64,000 bases of DNA from Dyadobacter chenwenxiniae (GCF_022869785.1 NZ_CP094997.1:1860001-1924000); one strand, 5' to 3'; shown: positions 9,326 through 18,550, counted from the stretch's first letter. Program-made: numbers and translations. Notes: generated from the sequence alone by a model not told the origin.

Positions 9326-9353
9326 ATTGCCCCGGGCTTAAGCCCGGGGCAAT
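9326..9353. repeat. Perfect 28-bp palindrome, terminator-like
   Basis: ATTGCCCCGGGCTT followed by its exact reverse complement. It sits between two convergent genes (methyltransferase +, glycosyltransferase -). A short A/T tract follows on each side, so it may terminate both transcripts. A related palindrome occurs at 54704-54743. Confidence 0.7.
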
Positions 9354-9363
9354 TGAAAAATTA

Positions 9364-10374
9364 TTATGATGGATATTCAATGGTCGCGCCGGTTTCCCGA
9401 TGCGATTTTTTTTCGAAAAGCCTTTTCCATCCTTCTTCCATAAAGCCGACTCCATAGCCGAAAAGCTGTACAAATGCGGCGGCGACGCTCAGAAATGCAA
9501 CCTCAGTGCTTTTGGTTTTTCGCAAAGCATCAACAAAAAGCAGCGCAATGTATGTGGCTAATCCGATCAAACCGAGATAGAAAAACGGTTTGAAAATCAG
9601 AAACCACAAGGGAATGCTGCAAACCGCTAATGTGAAAAGGAGCGGAAATGTATGCACCAGTTTCAGCTCATCCGGGTAGAAACGGGCAATGTTGATCCTT
9701 GCTCTTCCGAAGAATTTCAATTGCCTGAAAAACGGCAAAAATTTAGTGCGGCGCTTGTGATAGATGAATGCTTCCGGGATCAATGCGGAGCGAAATCCCA
9801 GGCGTAATGCGCCGATGCTGAACAGGATGTCCTCTCCCATCCTGCTGGTCAGAAAGCCGCCCGTTTTTTCCCAAACCTGCCTGGACAGTCCCATATTAAA
9901 GCTCCTGGGATGAAAAGTCCCACCCATATTGTTCTTTTTTCCCCTGATCCCACCTGTGGTGAAAACGGAAGTCATCGAATAACTAATGGCTTTTTGGATC
10001 GGCGTGAAGGAAGGATGGTCTGTGTCGGGGCCACCATATAAATCGACGTAATCTGTGTTTAATTTCGCTTCTACAACAGCCAGATAATTCGGCTCAATCA
10101 GCGCATCGGAGTCCAGCAAAATAAAATAATCGCCCGAAGCTCGCTCAAAACCGTGGTTTCTTGCAAAGCCCTGCCCGCCATTTTCTTTGAAAAAATACTT
10201 AATATCGAGTTTGTCCCCGAAGGATTTTACGACGGCATCCGCCTTGATCTTCGAGCCATCTTCCACTATTATCACCTCAAAATGCTTAACCGTCTGCTGC
10301 ACAAGACATTCCAGCAATTCCTGCAACTCGTCGGGACGGTTGTAGACAGGGATGATGATGGAGTAGAGGCGCAT
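9364..10374 (-). CDS. Family 2 glycosyltransferase with C-terminal membrane segments
   Basis: 336 residues. The GT-A fold starts immediately (RLYSIIIPVYNRPDELQEL). The nucleotide-sugar site has VIIVEDGS near 34-41 and the metal-binding DSDA near 92-95. An acceptor-side GEDILFSIGAL (ED-type catalytic residue) is near 180. Two or three hydrophobic helices near 245-300 anchor the C-terminus in the inner membrane. It probably adds a sugar to a lipid-linked or surface glycan; donor and acceptor are unknown. Confidence 0.9.
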   Translation of the reverse strand: MRLYSIIIPVYNRPDELQELLECLVQQTVKHFEVIIVEDGSKIKADAVVKSFGDKLDIKYFFKENGGQGFARNHGFERASGDYFILLDSDALIEPNYLAVVEAKLNTDYVDLYGGPDTDHPSFTPIQKAISYSMTSVFTTGGIRGKKNNMGGTFHPRSFNMGLSRQVWEKTGGFLTSRMGEDILFSIGALRLGFRSALIPEAFIYHKRRTKFLPFFRQLKFFGRARINIARFYPDELKLVHTFPLLFTLAVCSIPLWFLIFKPFFYLGLIGLATYIALLFVDALRKTKSTEVAFLSVAAAFVQLFGYGVGFMEEGWKRLFEKKSHRETGATIEYPS

Positions 10375-10390
10375 TTGATTTTTAATGAGT

Positions 10391-10475
10391 GAATGACCGG
10401 GTCGCCGGTGCGATGAATGATTGAATGACCGAATGACCGAATGATTGAATGAGCGAATGAGTGAATGAGTGAATG
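10391..10475. repeat. Tandem octamer repeat, unit GAATGANN
   Basis: Nine recognisable 8-bp units in strict register, starting at 10391, 10415, 10423, 10431, 10439, 10447, 10455, 10463 and 10471. Two diverged unit lengths lie at 10399-10414. The last two bases vary (CC, TT, GC, GT). It lies just upstream of the glycosyltransferase start. This is a simple-sequence tract, not a CRISPR array, because there are no spacers. Confidence 0.85.
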
Positions 10476-10510
10476 TTTAGGGAGTTTATCCTGCCTTTAA
10501 TGATCCTTAT

Positions 10511-10558
10511 AGACTCGTAGACTTATTGACTCATAGACCCTTGAACTCTTAGACTCAT
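10511..10558. repeat. Second octamer tract, unit AGACTCAT, running into the hemL stop
   Basis: Six 8-bp units in register (AGACTCGT, AGACTTAT, TGACTCAT, AGACCCTT, GAACTCTT, AGACTCAT). The tract includes the hemL stop codon at 10555-10557. It starts exactly 120 bases (15 x 8) after the first octamer tract begins. Confidence 0.75.
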
Positions 10559-11850
10559 AAACTTAAAACTTCCTTTAAAGACTCTTCGTTGGCTGTTATA
10601 ATTGTATCTAAATGTTTGTCTTCCAATGCGGTGGATAGGAACATGCTTTCGAATTGGGATGGGCCCATGTAGATGCCGCGGTTTAGCATGGCGTGGAAAT
10701 ATCTGCCGAATAATGGAAGGTCTGATGATTTTGCGGATGGAAAATCTGTGACCGGCTGCTCCGTGAAGAAAAGCGTATACATGGACCCGATTTGATTCAA
10801 TGTATAGTTCAGGCCAAGCTTTTGCATAGATGCCTGGAAACCATTGGCCAGCTTTTCCCCAGATGCTTCCAGCTGCGTGTAAACTTCCGGGTGATCATTA
10901 AGATAATGCAGCATAGTTAAGCCTGCTGCCATCGCAATCGGGTTGCCTGACAATGTTCCGGCCTGGTAAACCGGGCCAGCCGGCGAAACCTTGTTCATAA
11001 TGTCCTCCCTGCCTCCATAAGCTCCTACGGGCATTCCTCCACCTATTATTTTTCCTAACGTTGTTAGATCCGGCTTAATTCCGAATCTTTCCTGTGCTCC
11101 GCCTTTTGCAAGACGGAAGCCGGTCATGACTTCATCCAGGATCAGGACGATTCCTTCTTCATCACAAATTTTGCGCAGCCCCTGAAGGAAACCTTCTGCC
11201 GGAAGCACACAACCCATGTTACCAACCACGGGTTCGAGGATCAACGCTGCAATGGCGTTTTTGTTTGCATTAACCAGCGTTTGAACCGCCGCCAGGTCAT
11301 TGAATGGCGCAGTCAATGTATCATTTGCGACGCCTTTGGTCACGCCCGGGCTGTCTGGCGTGCCGAATGTTACCGCGCCGCTTCCTGCTGCAATCAGGAA
11401 GCTGTCGCCATGACCATGATAGCAGCCTTCAAACTTGATAATTTTATCTCTGCCCGTAAATCCTCTCGCAACTCGGATAGCCGACATGGTTGCTTCCGTG
11501 CCGGAATTCACCATTCTTACTTTTTCAATGGAAGGCACCATGCTCACGATCAGCTCGGCCATTTCCACTTCCCTGCGCGTAGGGGCGCCGAAAGAGAATG
11601 AATGCTGGATGGCATCATAAACGGCTTTTTGGATCAGTTCGTTGGCATGCCCCAGGATCATCGGCCCCCAGGAATTGATGAGCTCTATATACTCATTATC
11701 GTCCTCATCATAAACGTACGGCCCTTTTGCTGACTTAATGAAGACCGGAGACCCTCCTACCGCCCGGAATGCCCGAACCGGAGAATTCACGCCCCCCGGA
11801 ATAAAATGTTGTGCTTTTTCGAAAAGTTGCTGACTCGTTGCAATGTTCAT
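10555..11850 (-). CDS. hemL: Glutamate-1-semialdehyde 2,1-aminomutase
   Basis: A PLP enzyme that converts glutamate-1-semialdehyde to 5-aminolevulinate, the tetrapyrrole precursor made by the C5 route. 431 residues, full length. The signature PGGVNSPVRAF lies near 18-28, with the PLP-phosphate motif VNSGTEATMSAI, ILDEVMTGFR before the lysine, and the Schiff-base lysine in TTLGKIIGGGMPVGAYGG. It starts 18 bases after the stop of the LpoA-like gene, so the two form an operon. Its stop codon lies inside an octamer repeat tract. Confidence 0.96.
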   Translation of the reverse strand: MNIATSQQLFEKAQHFIPGGVNSPVRAFRAVGGSPVFIKSAKGPYVYDEDDNEYIELINSWGPMILGHANELIQKAVYDAIQHSFSFGAPTRREVEMAELIVSMVPSIEKVRMVNSGTEATMSAIRVARGFTGRDKIIKFEGCYHGHGDSFLIAAGSGAVTFGTPDSPGVTKGVANDTLTAPFNDLAAVQTLVNANKNAIAALILEPVVGNMGCVLPAEGFLQGLRKICDEEGIVLILDEVMTGFRLAKGGAQERFGIKPDLTTLGKIIGGGMPVGAYGGREDIMNKVSPAGPVYQAGTLSGNPIAMAAGLTMLHYLNDHPEVYTQLEASGEKLANGFQASMQKLGLNYTLNQIGSMYTLFFTEQPVTDFPSAKSSDLPLFGRYFHAMLNRGIYMGPSQFESMFLSTALEDKHLDTIITANEESLKEVLSL

Positions 11851-11868
11851 TGGATACGCTAATTTGGG

Positions 11869-13581
11869 TTACCTGTCTACTGGCATCCATTTGGAGCCAT
11901 TATATTTCAAAACAGGTGTAATCTGGTTCTCGTTTGATTTTGTAAAATTAAATCCTGACAGGAGATATTCCTCTTCGCCAAGTCGTGCGGAACGCAAGCC
12001 ATCCTGAAATCTGTCCTTATGCTTGGCAAGCATCCTGGCAAAAAACAGCAGCTGATCATAACCCTGATAGGAATAAACGGACGGGAATGTGTTGGTTTTG
12101 TTCCAATAGTTTTTCTGGAACTCGCGAATGCTATCCTTTTCACGGTCCACATAATCTGTATCAATCAAATAAAGTCTGGACGCATATCTGTTCAACCTCG
12201 ATTGCTGCGCACTGAAACTGGTTGCTGTGCTCAGGACAGGCGTTGAAATCAATTTACGGCCGTTCAGGACTTCCATTAGCATGGGACCTGAGGAACCATC
12301 GGTTGAAAAAAGGGCTACATGTGATGGTTTGCTGGTTTCAAATGCCGGTATATTGGTTTCGAGCCATTCCCTGTTGGGCTGGATTTTTACCATCTCCATC
12401 ACTTTTCCTCCTTTGCTCGTCCACTCGCCGGCATAGGAAAACGCCATGGCTGAATCCTTCGGGGTGTTTCCATAATAAATCGCCGAATTTGTGCCCATAG
12501 CCTGCGTCTTCATCCATTGTGCAGCTTTCTGCATTTGAAAAGCGATCGAAGGATGCGCCAGATAGATGTTGGAACCAACTTTTAAAAGATTGCCATCCGT
12601 GGAAAGCGGGTTTAGCATGACAGCATTTGCATTGGCGAAATAACCGGCAGTCGCTTCGAATGTCGCCGGGTAAAGCGGACCTATCACCATATCGGATTGC
12701 TGAAAATTCTTGTTATCCACAATCGGCTGAACGGCTTTTGCGTCTGCCCCGACGTCATATGCCCAGAGATTGACATTCACCCCTTCTGCTGCAAGCTGTT
12801 CCTTTGCCATAGTGAGGCCAAGATAATAGTCATAGGCAAACTGATTGGAACGGCGTTTGGCTGTGCTGAATTCGTCCAACCGGAATGGAAGCAGCACGGA
12901 AACATCGTAGTAGCCTTTTGTCCACTGGCCTTCTGACTTAGGAACGCTGCGCTTGGGTGCTTCCTCAGCAACTGCAACTTTTTCCTTTTTACTGAACTTA
13001 AACTGCTTTTGCAGCTGGTCTGCAACCTGGAAATCGGTTTGCGTTGAGCTTGGCGATGTTTCAATAAAGTGGACCAACGTCAATGCAATATCCCGATCGT
13101 CTGCATACTGTTTTTGCAGCTCTTTCAGTTTGGCAAGATCTGTAATTGCCCCGAAATAGTGTTGTTTTAATGAAAATATGTCCTTGGCCAATGAAGAATC
13201 TTTGATTTTAGCCAAATACCCTAAACCTTCATCCAGCTGTCCTGCTTCCAACGCGATCGCACCAAGCAGATACTGGGCGTCACCGATCCTGTTCCAGCCT
13301 GGATAGCGGCTCTGCAGTTGCAGTAACATTTGCCTGCTTTCTTTATAGCGTTTCAATTGATAGGCTGAAAGCGCATAGTAATAGTGCGCGTAAGCCGAGT
13401 ATGTCGTTTTCGCATTTACGCTCGTCAGCGGAGACAGCTTTTCCATAGCTGCTGCATAACGTCCTTGTTTATAGTCGGCCAGCGCTGATTTGTATCTGCT
13501 TTCCGTTTGCGCGATGTTCTGGGCAAAGGCTGCATCGCTCAAACCGGCGAGGATGAAGATGACTACGATAATTACTTTCAT
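11869..13581 (-). CDS. Secreted TPR plus periplasmic-binding-fold protein (LpoA-like)
   Basis: About 570 residues. The signal peptide MKVIIVVIFILAGLSDAAFA sets the start at 13581; an ATG at 13635 would place 18 non-conserved residues in front and would begin beside the yidC terminator. The N-terminal half (about 25-190) carries TPR-like helices (ALADYKQGRYAAAMEKL, YYYALSAYQLKRYKESRQ). The C-terminal half (about 245-565) is a type 1 periplasmic-binding fold (VSVLLPFRLDEF, DMVIGPLYP, VFSVYSYQGYD-like segments). The TPR-plus-Peripla_BP_6 order matches LpoA, the activator of penicillin-binding protein 1A. A role in peptidoglycan synthesis is inference; a plain ligand-binding role is the alternative. 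Confidence 0.8.
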   Translation of the reverse strand: MKVIIVVIFILAGLSDAAFAQNIAQTESRYKSALADYKQGRYAAAMEKLSPLTSVNAKTTYSAYAHYYYALSAYQLKRYKESRQMLLQLQSRYPGWNRIGDAQYLLGAIALEAGQLDEGLGYLAKIKDSSLAKDIFSLKQHYFGAITDLAKLKELQKQYADDRDIALTLVHFIETSPSSTQTDFQVADQLQKQFKFSKKEKVAVAEEAPKRSVPKSEGQWTKGYYDVSVLLPFRLDEFSTAKRRSNQFAYDYYLGLTMAKEQLAAEGVNVNLWAYDVGADAKAVQPIVDNKNFQQSDMVIGPLYPATFEATAGYFANANAVMLNPLSTDGNLLKVGSNIYLAHPSIAFQMQKAAQWMKTQAMGTNSAIYYGNTPKDSAMAFSYAGEWTSKGGKVMEMVKIQPNREWLETNIPAFETSKPSHVALFSTDGSSGPMLMEVLNGRKLISTPVLSTATSFSAQQSRLNRYASRLYLIDTDYVDREKDSIREFQKNYWNKTNTFPSVYSYQGYDQLLFFARMLAKHKDRFQDGLRSARLGEEEYLLSGFNFTKSNENQITPVLKYNGSKWMPVDR

Positions 13582-13640
13582 TGGAACAGTGGGTGAAAAT
13601 TGAGTAAACGCGGACAAATTACAAAATCCGGTCAAAGAGG

Positions 13641-13678
13641 AAAAAAACGGGCAATATTTCCGGTTGGAAACATTGCCC
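13641..13678 (-). terminator. Rho-independent terminator of yidC
   Basis: Reading the minus strand, a 13-bp stem with one mismatch (13649-13661 against 13666-13678, 4-base loop) is followed by a run of seven T residues (13641-13647). It lies 25 bases after the yidC stop. Confidence 0.85.
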
Positions 13679-13703
13679 TGTATATTACGAAGTAATAAAT
13701 CTT

Positions 13704-15527
13704 TTATTTCTTTTTCGTACGCTTATCGAGTTCGGCCTGCTTCTTTTTGGCCTCTTCGGCGGCTTGCAGTGACTTTTCAAGATACTTTTGAAACTTGGTC
13801 TGCTTCTTCTCGCCGTTCGCATTTTTCTTCCTGTTCTCTTCCAGAATGTTTCTGATCTTGTCTTCATTCACGAAGCGTTTGATCAAAAGCTGCTGTGCGA
13901 TCGTCACGACGTTTGAAACAAAATAATAGAACGTCAAACCGGCCGGGAAGGAATTCAATACAAACATGAACATCAAAGGCATGATATAACCCAGAACTTT
14001 CATATTCACCGGACCAGGTTGTGTTGGCGTGATCTGGTTGTTATAATAGGCATAACCAATGCTGGAAGCGGTCATCAGAACCGTGAACAAGCTGATGTGG
14101 TTCCCTACACCGAAGGGAACGGTAAATGGCAATTTAATGAACGAATCATAGGTGGAAAGGTCGCTTGCCCAGAGGAAGGATTGCTGTCGCAGCTCTATCA
14201 AATTGGGAAAGAGGAAGAACAGCGAAAACAGGATGGGCATCGTCGCCAGCACGGGAATGCAGCCGCTCAACGGACTTACGCCTACTTCCTGATACAACTT
14301 CATTTGATCTTGCTGCTGCTTAGCCATATCATCCGGGTTCTGGCTCCGGATCTGTTCCAGTTCAGGCGCAAGCAATTTCATCTTGGCCATACTAATGTAA
14401 GACTTGTAAGTCAGCGGCGTTAAAATCGTCTTTACAAAAATCACCAGCAGAATGATCAGAAGACCGTAATTGCTCACGAATTTTTCCAGGAAGTTGAATA
14501 ACGGAACCAGGAAAAACTTGTTGATAGGCTTCAAGAAAGCATATCCGAGATAAACATTCTGATCAAAATTCTCTGCCTTCACTTTATCTACAAGGTGATA
14601 ATCGTTCGGGCCCAGGAAAAACTGGTAGTTCGCTTCTCCTTTTTGGATGGCCGACATCGGGATTCCGGCAGTAACGTGCATGGTTTTCACAACCGTGGAA
14701 TCGGCGGGGTTGACGTCCGCCCGCATCGCCATATTGCTGAACGGATGCTTCTCGGAAATCAAACCAGCCAAAAAGTATTTATGCTTGATCGTAAACCATT
14801 TTACCGGCTCGGCAGTCTTCTCTTCTTGTGTCTCCGTCGGGCTTGTGGCAAGGCTTTGCAGATCATCCGTATAATAGTTGATCGTCACCACCTCACGGTT
14901 TTTGTGCATATCATTTTCCAGTTGCAGCAGGTCATTGTTCCAATCCAGCTGAACGACTTTGTTGCTTGCTCCTGTAGTATTGGATTTAATGCCGTAATCG
15001 ATCACATAACCAGATCCCCTTACCACATAAGTCTGCTCTACAAACTGATTGTTTTTCAAGCTTGCGCGATAAGTTACTATTACTGAATCCTTTTCCCCCA
15101 GTTTCTGATCCTGCGCGTCTGTCGTGAAGAACATGTCTGTCAGATGCACATCACCGGTAGTTGTCGGGAAATTAATGCGGAAAGTATTGTGATTTTCTGC
15201 GATCAGATAAAGCGGCTTCTGATCGTAGGTTTTGTATTTTTTCAACATTACCTCCTTCATGATCCCGCCCTTGTTAGAGAAAACAACACGGGTGTCATTA
15301 GTCTCAATAACCAGGTCCTTCGGAGCGACCTGCGCTACCGCATTCGAGTCAGTGGATGAAGATAAAGTGGTTGAATCCGTAACTGTTGGTGCTGAAACAG
15401 AGGGTTTTGTAGTAGTTTGTTTTACTTGCTCCACAGGTGCAGGTTCCACAGGTTTTGGAACCAGGATCTGGTAGCCAATCAGCATTAGCATGATTAATAC
15501 TAAGCCGATGATAAAATTTTTATCCAT
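13704..15527 (-). CDS. yidC: Membrane protein insertase YidC
   Basis: Inner-membrane insertase that works alone or with SecYEG. 607 residues, the length of the Gram-negative form. An N-terminal TM helix (IIGLVLIMLMLIGYQIL) is followed by a Ser/Thr/Pro linker and a large periplasmic beta domain (about 70-340). The conserved five-helix core runs from about 355 to 560 (YGLLIILLVIFVKTILTPLTYKSY, SGCIPVLATMPILFSLFFLF, FYYFVSNVVTIAQQ). The C-terminus is a long Lys/Glu-rich tail ending RTKKK, as in ribosome-binding YidC forms. It has its own promoter in the 84-base gap after pyrG and ends at a clear terminator. Confidence 0.97.
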   Translation of the reverse strand: MDKNFIIGLVLIMLMLIGYQILVPKPVEPAPVEQVKQTTTKPSVSAPTVTDSTTLSSSTDSNAVAQVAPKDLVIETNDTRVVFSNKGGIMKEVMLKKYKTYDQKPLYLIAENHNTFRINFPTTTGDVHLTDMFFTTDAQDQKLGEKDSVIVTYRASLKNNQFVEQTYVVRGSGYVIDYGIKSNTTGASNKVVQLDWNNDLLQLENDMHKNREVVTINYYTDDLQSLATSPTETQEEKTAEPVKWFTIKHKYFLAGLISEKHPFSNMAMRADVNPADSTVVKTMHVTAGIPMSAIQKGEANYQFFLGPNDYHLVDKVKAENFDQNVYLGYAFLKPINKFFLVPLFNFLEKFVSNYGLLIILLVIFVKTILTPLTYKSYISMAKMKLLAPELEQIRSQNPDDMAKQQQDQMKLYQEVGVSPLSGCIPVLATMPILFSLFFLFPNLIELRQQSFLWASDLSTYDSFIKLPFTVPFGVGNHISLFTVLMTASSIGYAYYNNQITPTQPGPVNMKVLGYIMPLMFMFVLNSFPAGLTFYYFVSNVVTIAQQLLIKRFVNEDKIRNILEENRKKNANGEKKQTKFQKYLEKSLQAAEEAKKKQAELDKRTKKK

Positions 15528-15571
15528 TATTTACTTAAAATTATTGAAATAGTATACCCGTTACGGGACGG

Positions 15572-15579
15572 CAAAGGTA
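15572..15579 (-). promoter_or_regulatory. -7 element for yidC
   Basis: On the minus strand the sequence is TACCTTTG, an exact TAnnTTTG match, 45 bases before the yidC ATG. No good -33 TTG was seen. Confidence 0.5.
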
Positions 15580-15611
15580 ATAAGATTTTTCCTTTTTGGC
15601 CTTTTTTGTGA

Positions 15612-17276
15612 TCAGTGGATTGAGGGGTTCAGCGAACCGACTGCTCTCTTTTCGAGCGAATAAGCGAGTGCGGCACTCACAAAATTCACAAAAATAGGGT
15701 GCGGGTTCATCACCGTGCTTTTCAGCTCAGGGTGAAACTGAACACCGATGTAAAACGGGTGTCCCGGAAGCTCCACCATTTCGACCAGATTATTCTCCGG
15801 GTTTATTCCCGTCGCAACCAGGCCTTTTTCCTCAAAATCTTTGAGATACTTGTTGTTGAATTCGTAGCGGTGGCGATGGCGCTCGCTAATGTTGGTTTTG
15901 CCATAAATACGGCTTGCGAGGGAATCCTTTTTGATCTTGCAAGGATATGCGCCCAAACGCATTGTGCCTCCTTTATTGGAAACGTCTTTCTGATCTTTCA
16001 TCAAGTGAATCACCGGATGATCGGTATTTGCGTCCATCTCCACAGAATGGGCACCGTTCCAGCCTATCACATTTCTCGCGTATTCGATAACGGCCATTTG
16101 CATTCCCAGACAGATCCCGAAGAACGGAATGTTGTTTTCACGCACATACTGGATCGCTGCGATCTTTCCTTCGATCCCTCTTTCCCCAAAACCGGGTGCT
16201 ACCAAAACGCCGTCCAGGTCTTCCAGTTTTTCAACAGCGTTTTCGGCCGTCAGACTTTCGGAGTGGATCCACTCTATATTCACTCTGCATTCGTTGGCAG
16301 CTCCGGCGTGGATAAACGACTCAACAATGGACTTGTAAGCGTCATGCAGCTCCACATATTTCCCTACCAGTCCGATGCGGATGGAATCGACCGGATTTTT
16401 GTAGCGGGACAAAAATGTTTTCCAGGAATCAAGGTCAACGTCTTTGTCATTATAAATATCCAGCATATAAAGCGCACGCTGGTCCAGCCTTTCTTTGAGC
16501 ATAAGCAAAGGAACGGCATAAATTGTGTCCGCGTCCATCGCCTCAATGACCGAATTCACCTGAACATTACAGAAAAGCGCTATTTTTTTACGGATATCAT
16601 AAGGAAGCGGATGCTCTGTGCGGCAGACGAGGATATCAGGCTGAATTCCCGATTCCTGCAACATTCTAACAGAGTGCTGCGTCGGCTTGGTTTTGAGCTC
16701 GCCTGCAGAATTCAAATAGGGGATCAATGTCAAATGGATCACGAGCGTATCGTGCTCCTCCATTTCAAACTTTACCTGACGCACTGCTTCCAGGAAAGGA
16801 AGTGACTCAATGTCCCCCACGCAGCCGCCGATTTCCGTAATGACAATATCGTAATCGCCGGTTTGCCCGAGCAGGAGCATGTTTCTTTTCAGCTCGTCGG
16901 TAATGTGTGGAACCACCTGGACGGTTTTCCCCAGGAAATCGCCCCGACGCTCGGCTGTGATGACATTGTGATAAACGCGCCCCGTGGTGACATTGTTGGC
17001 CTGAGAAGTACGGACGTTCAGAAAACGCTCGTAATGGCCCAGGTCGAGATCCGTCTCGGCACCGTCGTCCGTTACATAGCACTCCCCGTGCTCGTAAGGA
17101 TTCATTGTACCCGGGTCAATATTCAGATATGGATCGAATTTTTGAATCGTAACAGAAAGCCCTCTGGCTTGCAGTAGTTTTGCTAATGAAGAGGCAATGA
17201 TTCCTTTGCCAAGTGAAGATGTTACACCGCCCGTAACGAAAATGTACTTCGCGGTCTTTCGTGCTTTGGAAGCCAT
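15612..17276 (-). CDS. pyrG: CTP synthase
   Basis: Makes CTP from UTP, ATP and glutamine. The N-terminal synthetase domain starts KYIFVTGGVTSSLGKG (P-loop-like) and includes DPGTMNPYEHGECYVTDDGAETDLD-type residues; only the key DxD and E are cited here. The C-terminal class I glutamine amidotransferase domain has the nucleophile in FFGICLGMQ and the His-Glu pair in FHPE. 554 residues from MASKARKT. The ATG at 17312 is rejected because it overlaps the -7 promoter element at 17310-17317. Confidence 0.97.
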   Translation of the reverse strand: MASKARKTAKYIFVTGGVTSSLGKGIIASSLAKLLQARGLSVTIQKFDPYLNIDPGTMNPYEHGECYVTDDGAETDLDLGHYERFLNVRTSQANNVTTGRVYHNVITAERRGDFLGKTVQVVPHITDELKRNMLLLGQTGDYDIVITEIGGCVGDIESLPFLEAVRQVKFEMEEHDTLVIHLTLIPYLNSAGELKTKPTQHSVRMLQESGIQPDILVCRTEHPLPYDIRKKIALFCNVQVNSVIEAMDADTIYAVPLLMLKERLDQRALYMLDIYNDKDVDLDSWKTFLSRYKNPVDSIRIGLVGKYVELHDAYKSIVESFIHAGAANECRVNIEWIHSESLTAENAVEKLEDLDGVLVAPGFGERGIEGKIAAIQYVRENNIPFFGICLGMQMAVIEYARNVIGWNGAHSVEMDANTDHPVIHLMKDQKDVSNKGGTMRLGAYPCKIKKDSLASRIYGKTNISERHRHRYEFNNKYLKDFEEKGLVATGINPENNLVEMVELPGHPFYIGVQFHPELKSTVMNPHPIFVNFVSAALAYSLEKRAVGSLNPSIH

Positions 17277-17309
17277 AAGACGTTGCTTTTTTTCTATGAT
17301 TACGGGATA

Positions 17310-17317
17310 CAAAGATA
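17310..17317 (-). promoter_or_regulatory. -7 element for pyrG
   Basis: Minus strand TATCTTTG matches TAnnTTTG and gives a leader of about 27 nt to the ATG at 17276. It fixes the pyrG start. The -33 region is not obvious. Confidence 0.5.
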
Positions 17318-17557
17318 CAGGAATATTAGAAGAATCTTAGCGGGGGCACTTTAAATATTTGCCGCTGAACATTAACCGGTTGTGAATCTGGCATGTTAAC
17401 AAGGCTAAATTTTTCTGCTCTCATTTCTCCAAAAGACGCTTTTGCATCACATTTAACGGATGCGATGACTTCAAAAAATGCACAAAGTTTTTAATAAAAA
17501 AAACTACAAATTTTAATTCCTATTTTGCAGTATTCCCAACCTAAATCAATTTAACCG

Positions 17558-18460
17558 ATGAAGAAATTTTTATTTCTGACTGTCCTGCTAACTTGGCAAA
17601 CGGTCGCTTATTCACAAACCACAAAGGAAACGGAGAAAACGCCATTGAAAATTATCGTCTTCGGAGCACATCCCGATGACTGCGACCTGGGTGCAGGCGG
17701 TGTCGCTTCCATTTATTCCTCCATGGGCCATAAGGTGAAATTTGTTTCGCTTACCAACGGCGACGCGGGCCATCAGGACATCGGCGGCGGAGAGCTCGCC
17801 AGACGCAGGCTGAATGAAACAAAAGAAGTGGCGAAGCGACTGGGCATCGAATACGACGTGCTCGACAACCACGACGGCGAGCTTTTTCCGACATTGGAAA
17901 ACCGATTGGCCGTCATCCGTAAAATACGCGAATGGAGTGCAGATGTAGTAATTGCACCCAGAACCAACGATTACCATCCTGATCACCGCAATACTGGCGT
18001 GGTTGTACAGGATGCATCTTACCTCGTTATCGTGCCTAATATTCTTAGTAGTGTGCCTCCATTGGTCAAAAATCCAGTTTTCCTCTATTTCAGAGACCGC
18101 TTTCAGCGCCCGAATCCATTCCGCCCGGACATTGCTATTGATATTACAACTGCTATTACTAAAAAAGTGGATGGGCTGGATGCACATGTCTCGCAGTTTT
18201 ATGAATGGCTACCCTGGACAAGTCAGGATCTTGCTAATGTTCCCAAAGGCACGGAAGAGAGAAAAAAGTGGCTGCTGGCAGCGACGGAAAAACGTTCTTC
18301 TATCACACCGGAGATCAAGCTTACGGTAGAAAAGTGGTATGGAAAAGAGCAAGCTGAGAAGGTCAGATTTGTGGAAGTTTTTGAGATTACCGAATATGGA
18401 AAACAGCCTTCACCGGAAGAGATCAGAAGGCTTTTCCCCATGTTACCACAGGGAAATTAA
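17558..18460 (+). CDS. Secreted PIG-L family deacetylase
   Basis: Zinc-dependent N-acetylglucosamine-type deacetylase of the PIG-L/LmbE family. 300 residues with a signal peptide (MKKFLFLTVLLTWQTVAYSQ), so it acts in the periplasm or outside. The metal site is intact: FGAHPDDCDLGAGG near 36-49 gives the first His and the Asp pair, and DYHPDHRNTG near 141-150 the second His. The substrate is unknown; secretion argues for glycan or glycoside substrates rather than mycothiol-type intermediates. It converges on nspC with a shared terminator. Confidence 0.93.
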   Translation: MKKFLFLTVLLTWQTVAYSQTTKETEKTPLKIIVFGAHPDDCDLGAGGVASIYSSMGHKVKFVSLTNGDAGHQDIGGGELARRRLNETKEVAKRLGIEYDVLDNHDGELFPTLENRLAVIRKIREWSADVVIAPRTNDYHPDHRNTGVVVQDASYLVIVPNILSSVPPLVKNPVFLYFRDRFQRPNPFRPDIAIDITTAITKKVDGLDAHVSQFYEWLPWTSQDLANVPKGTEERKKWLLAATEKRSSITPEIKLTVEKWYGKEQAEKVRFVEVFEITEYGKQPSPEEIRRLFPMLPQGN

Positions 18461-18500
18461 TGTCATAAACCCGAACTAATTCGCTAATTGATATAACAAA

Positions 18501-18550
18501 AATCCCTCGTTCGGATCGTCAAAATATGACGATAACCTGAACGAGGGATT
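18501..18550. terminator. Bidirectional terminator between the PIG-L gene and nspC
   Basis: A long hairpin: the outer 12-bp stem AATCCCTCGTTC pairs perfectly, and an inner 7-bp stem ATCGTCA/TGACGAT closes on AAATA with small bulges. It lies 40 bases after each convergent stop. Confidence 0.85.

Noticed and set aside
10391..10558. Possible CRISPR array
   Set aside because: Units are 8 bases, contiguous, with no unique spacers, so this is a simple tandem repeat.
14019..15086. Plus-strand ORFs antisense to yidC
   Set aside because: yidC is complete on the minus strand. These frames lack domains and cross the functional core.
15699..16805. 368-codon plus-strand ORF
   Set aside because: Antisense to pyrG, which has complete catalytic motifs. 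No recognisable domain or start signal.
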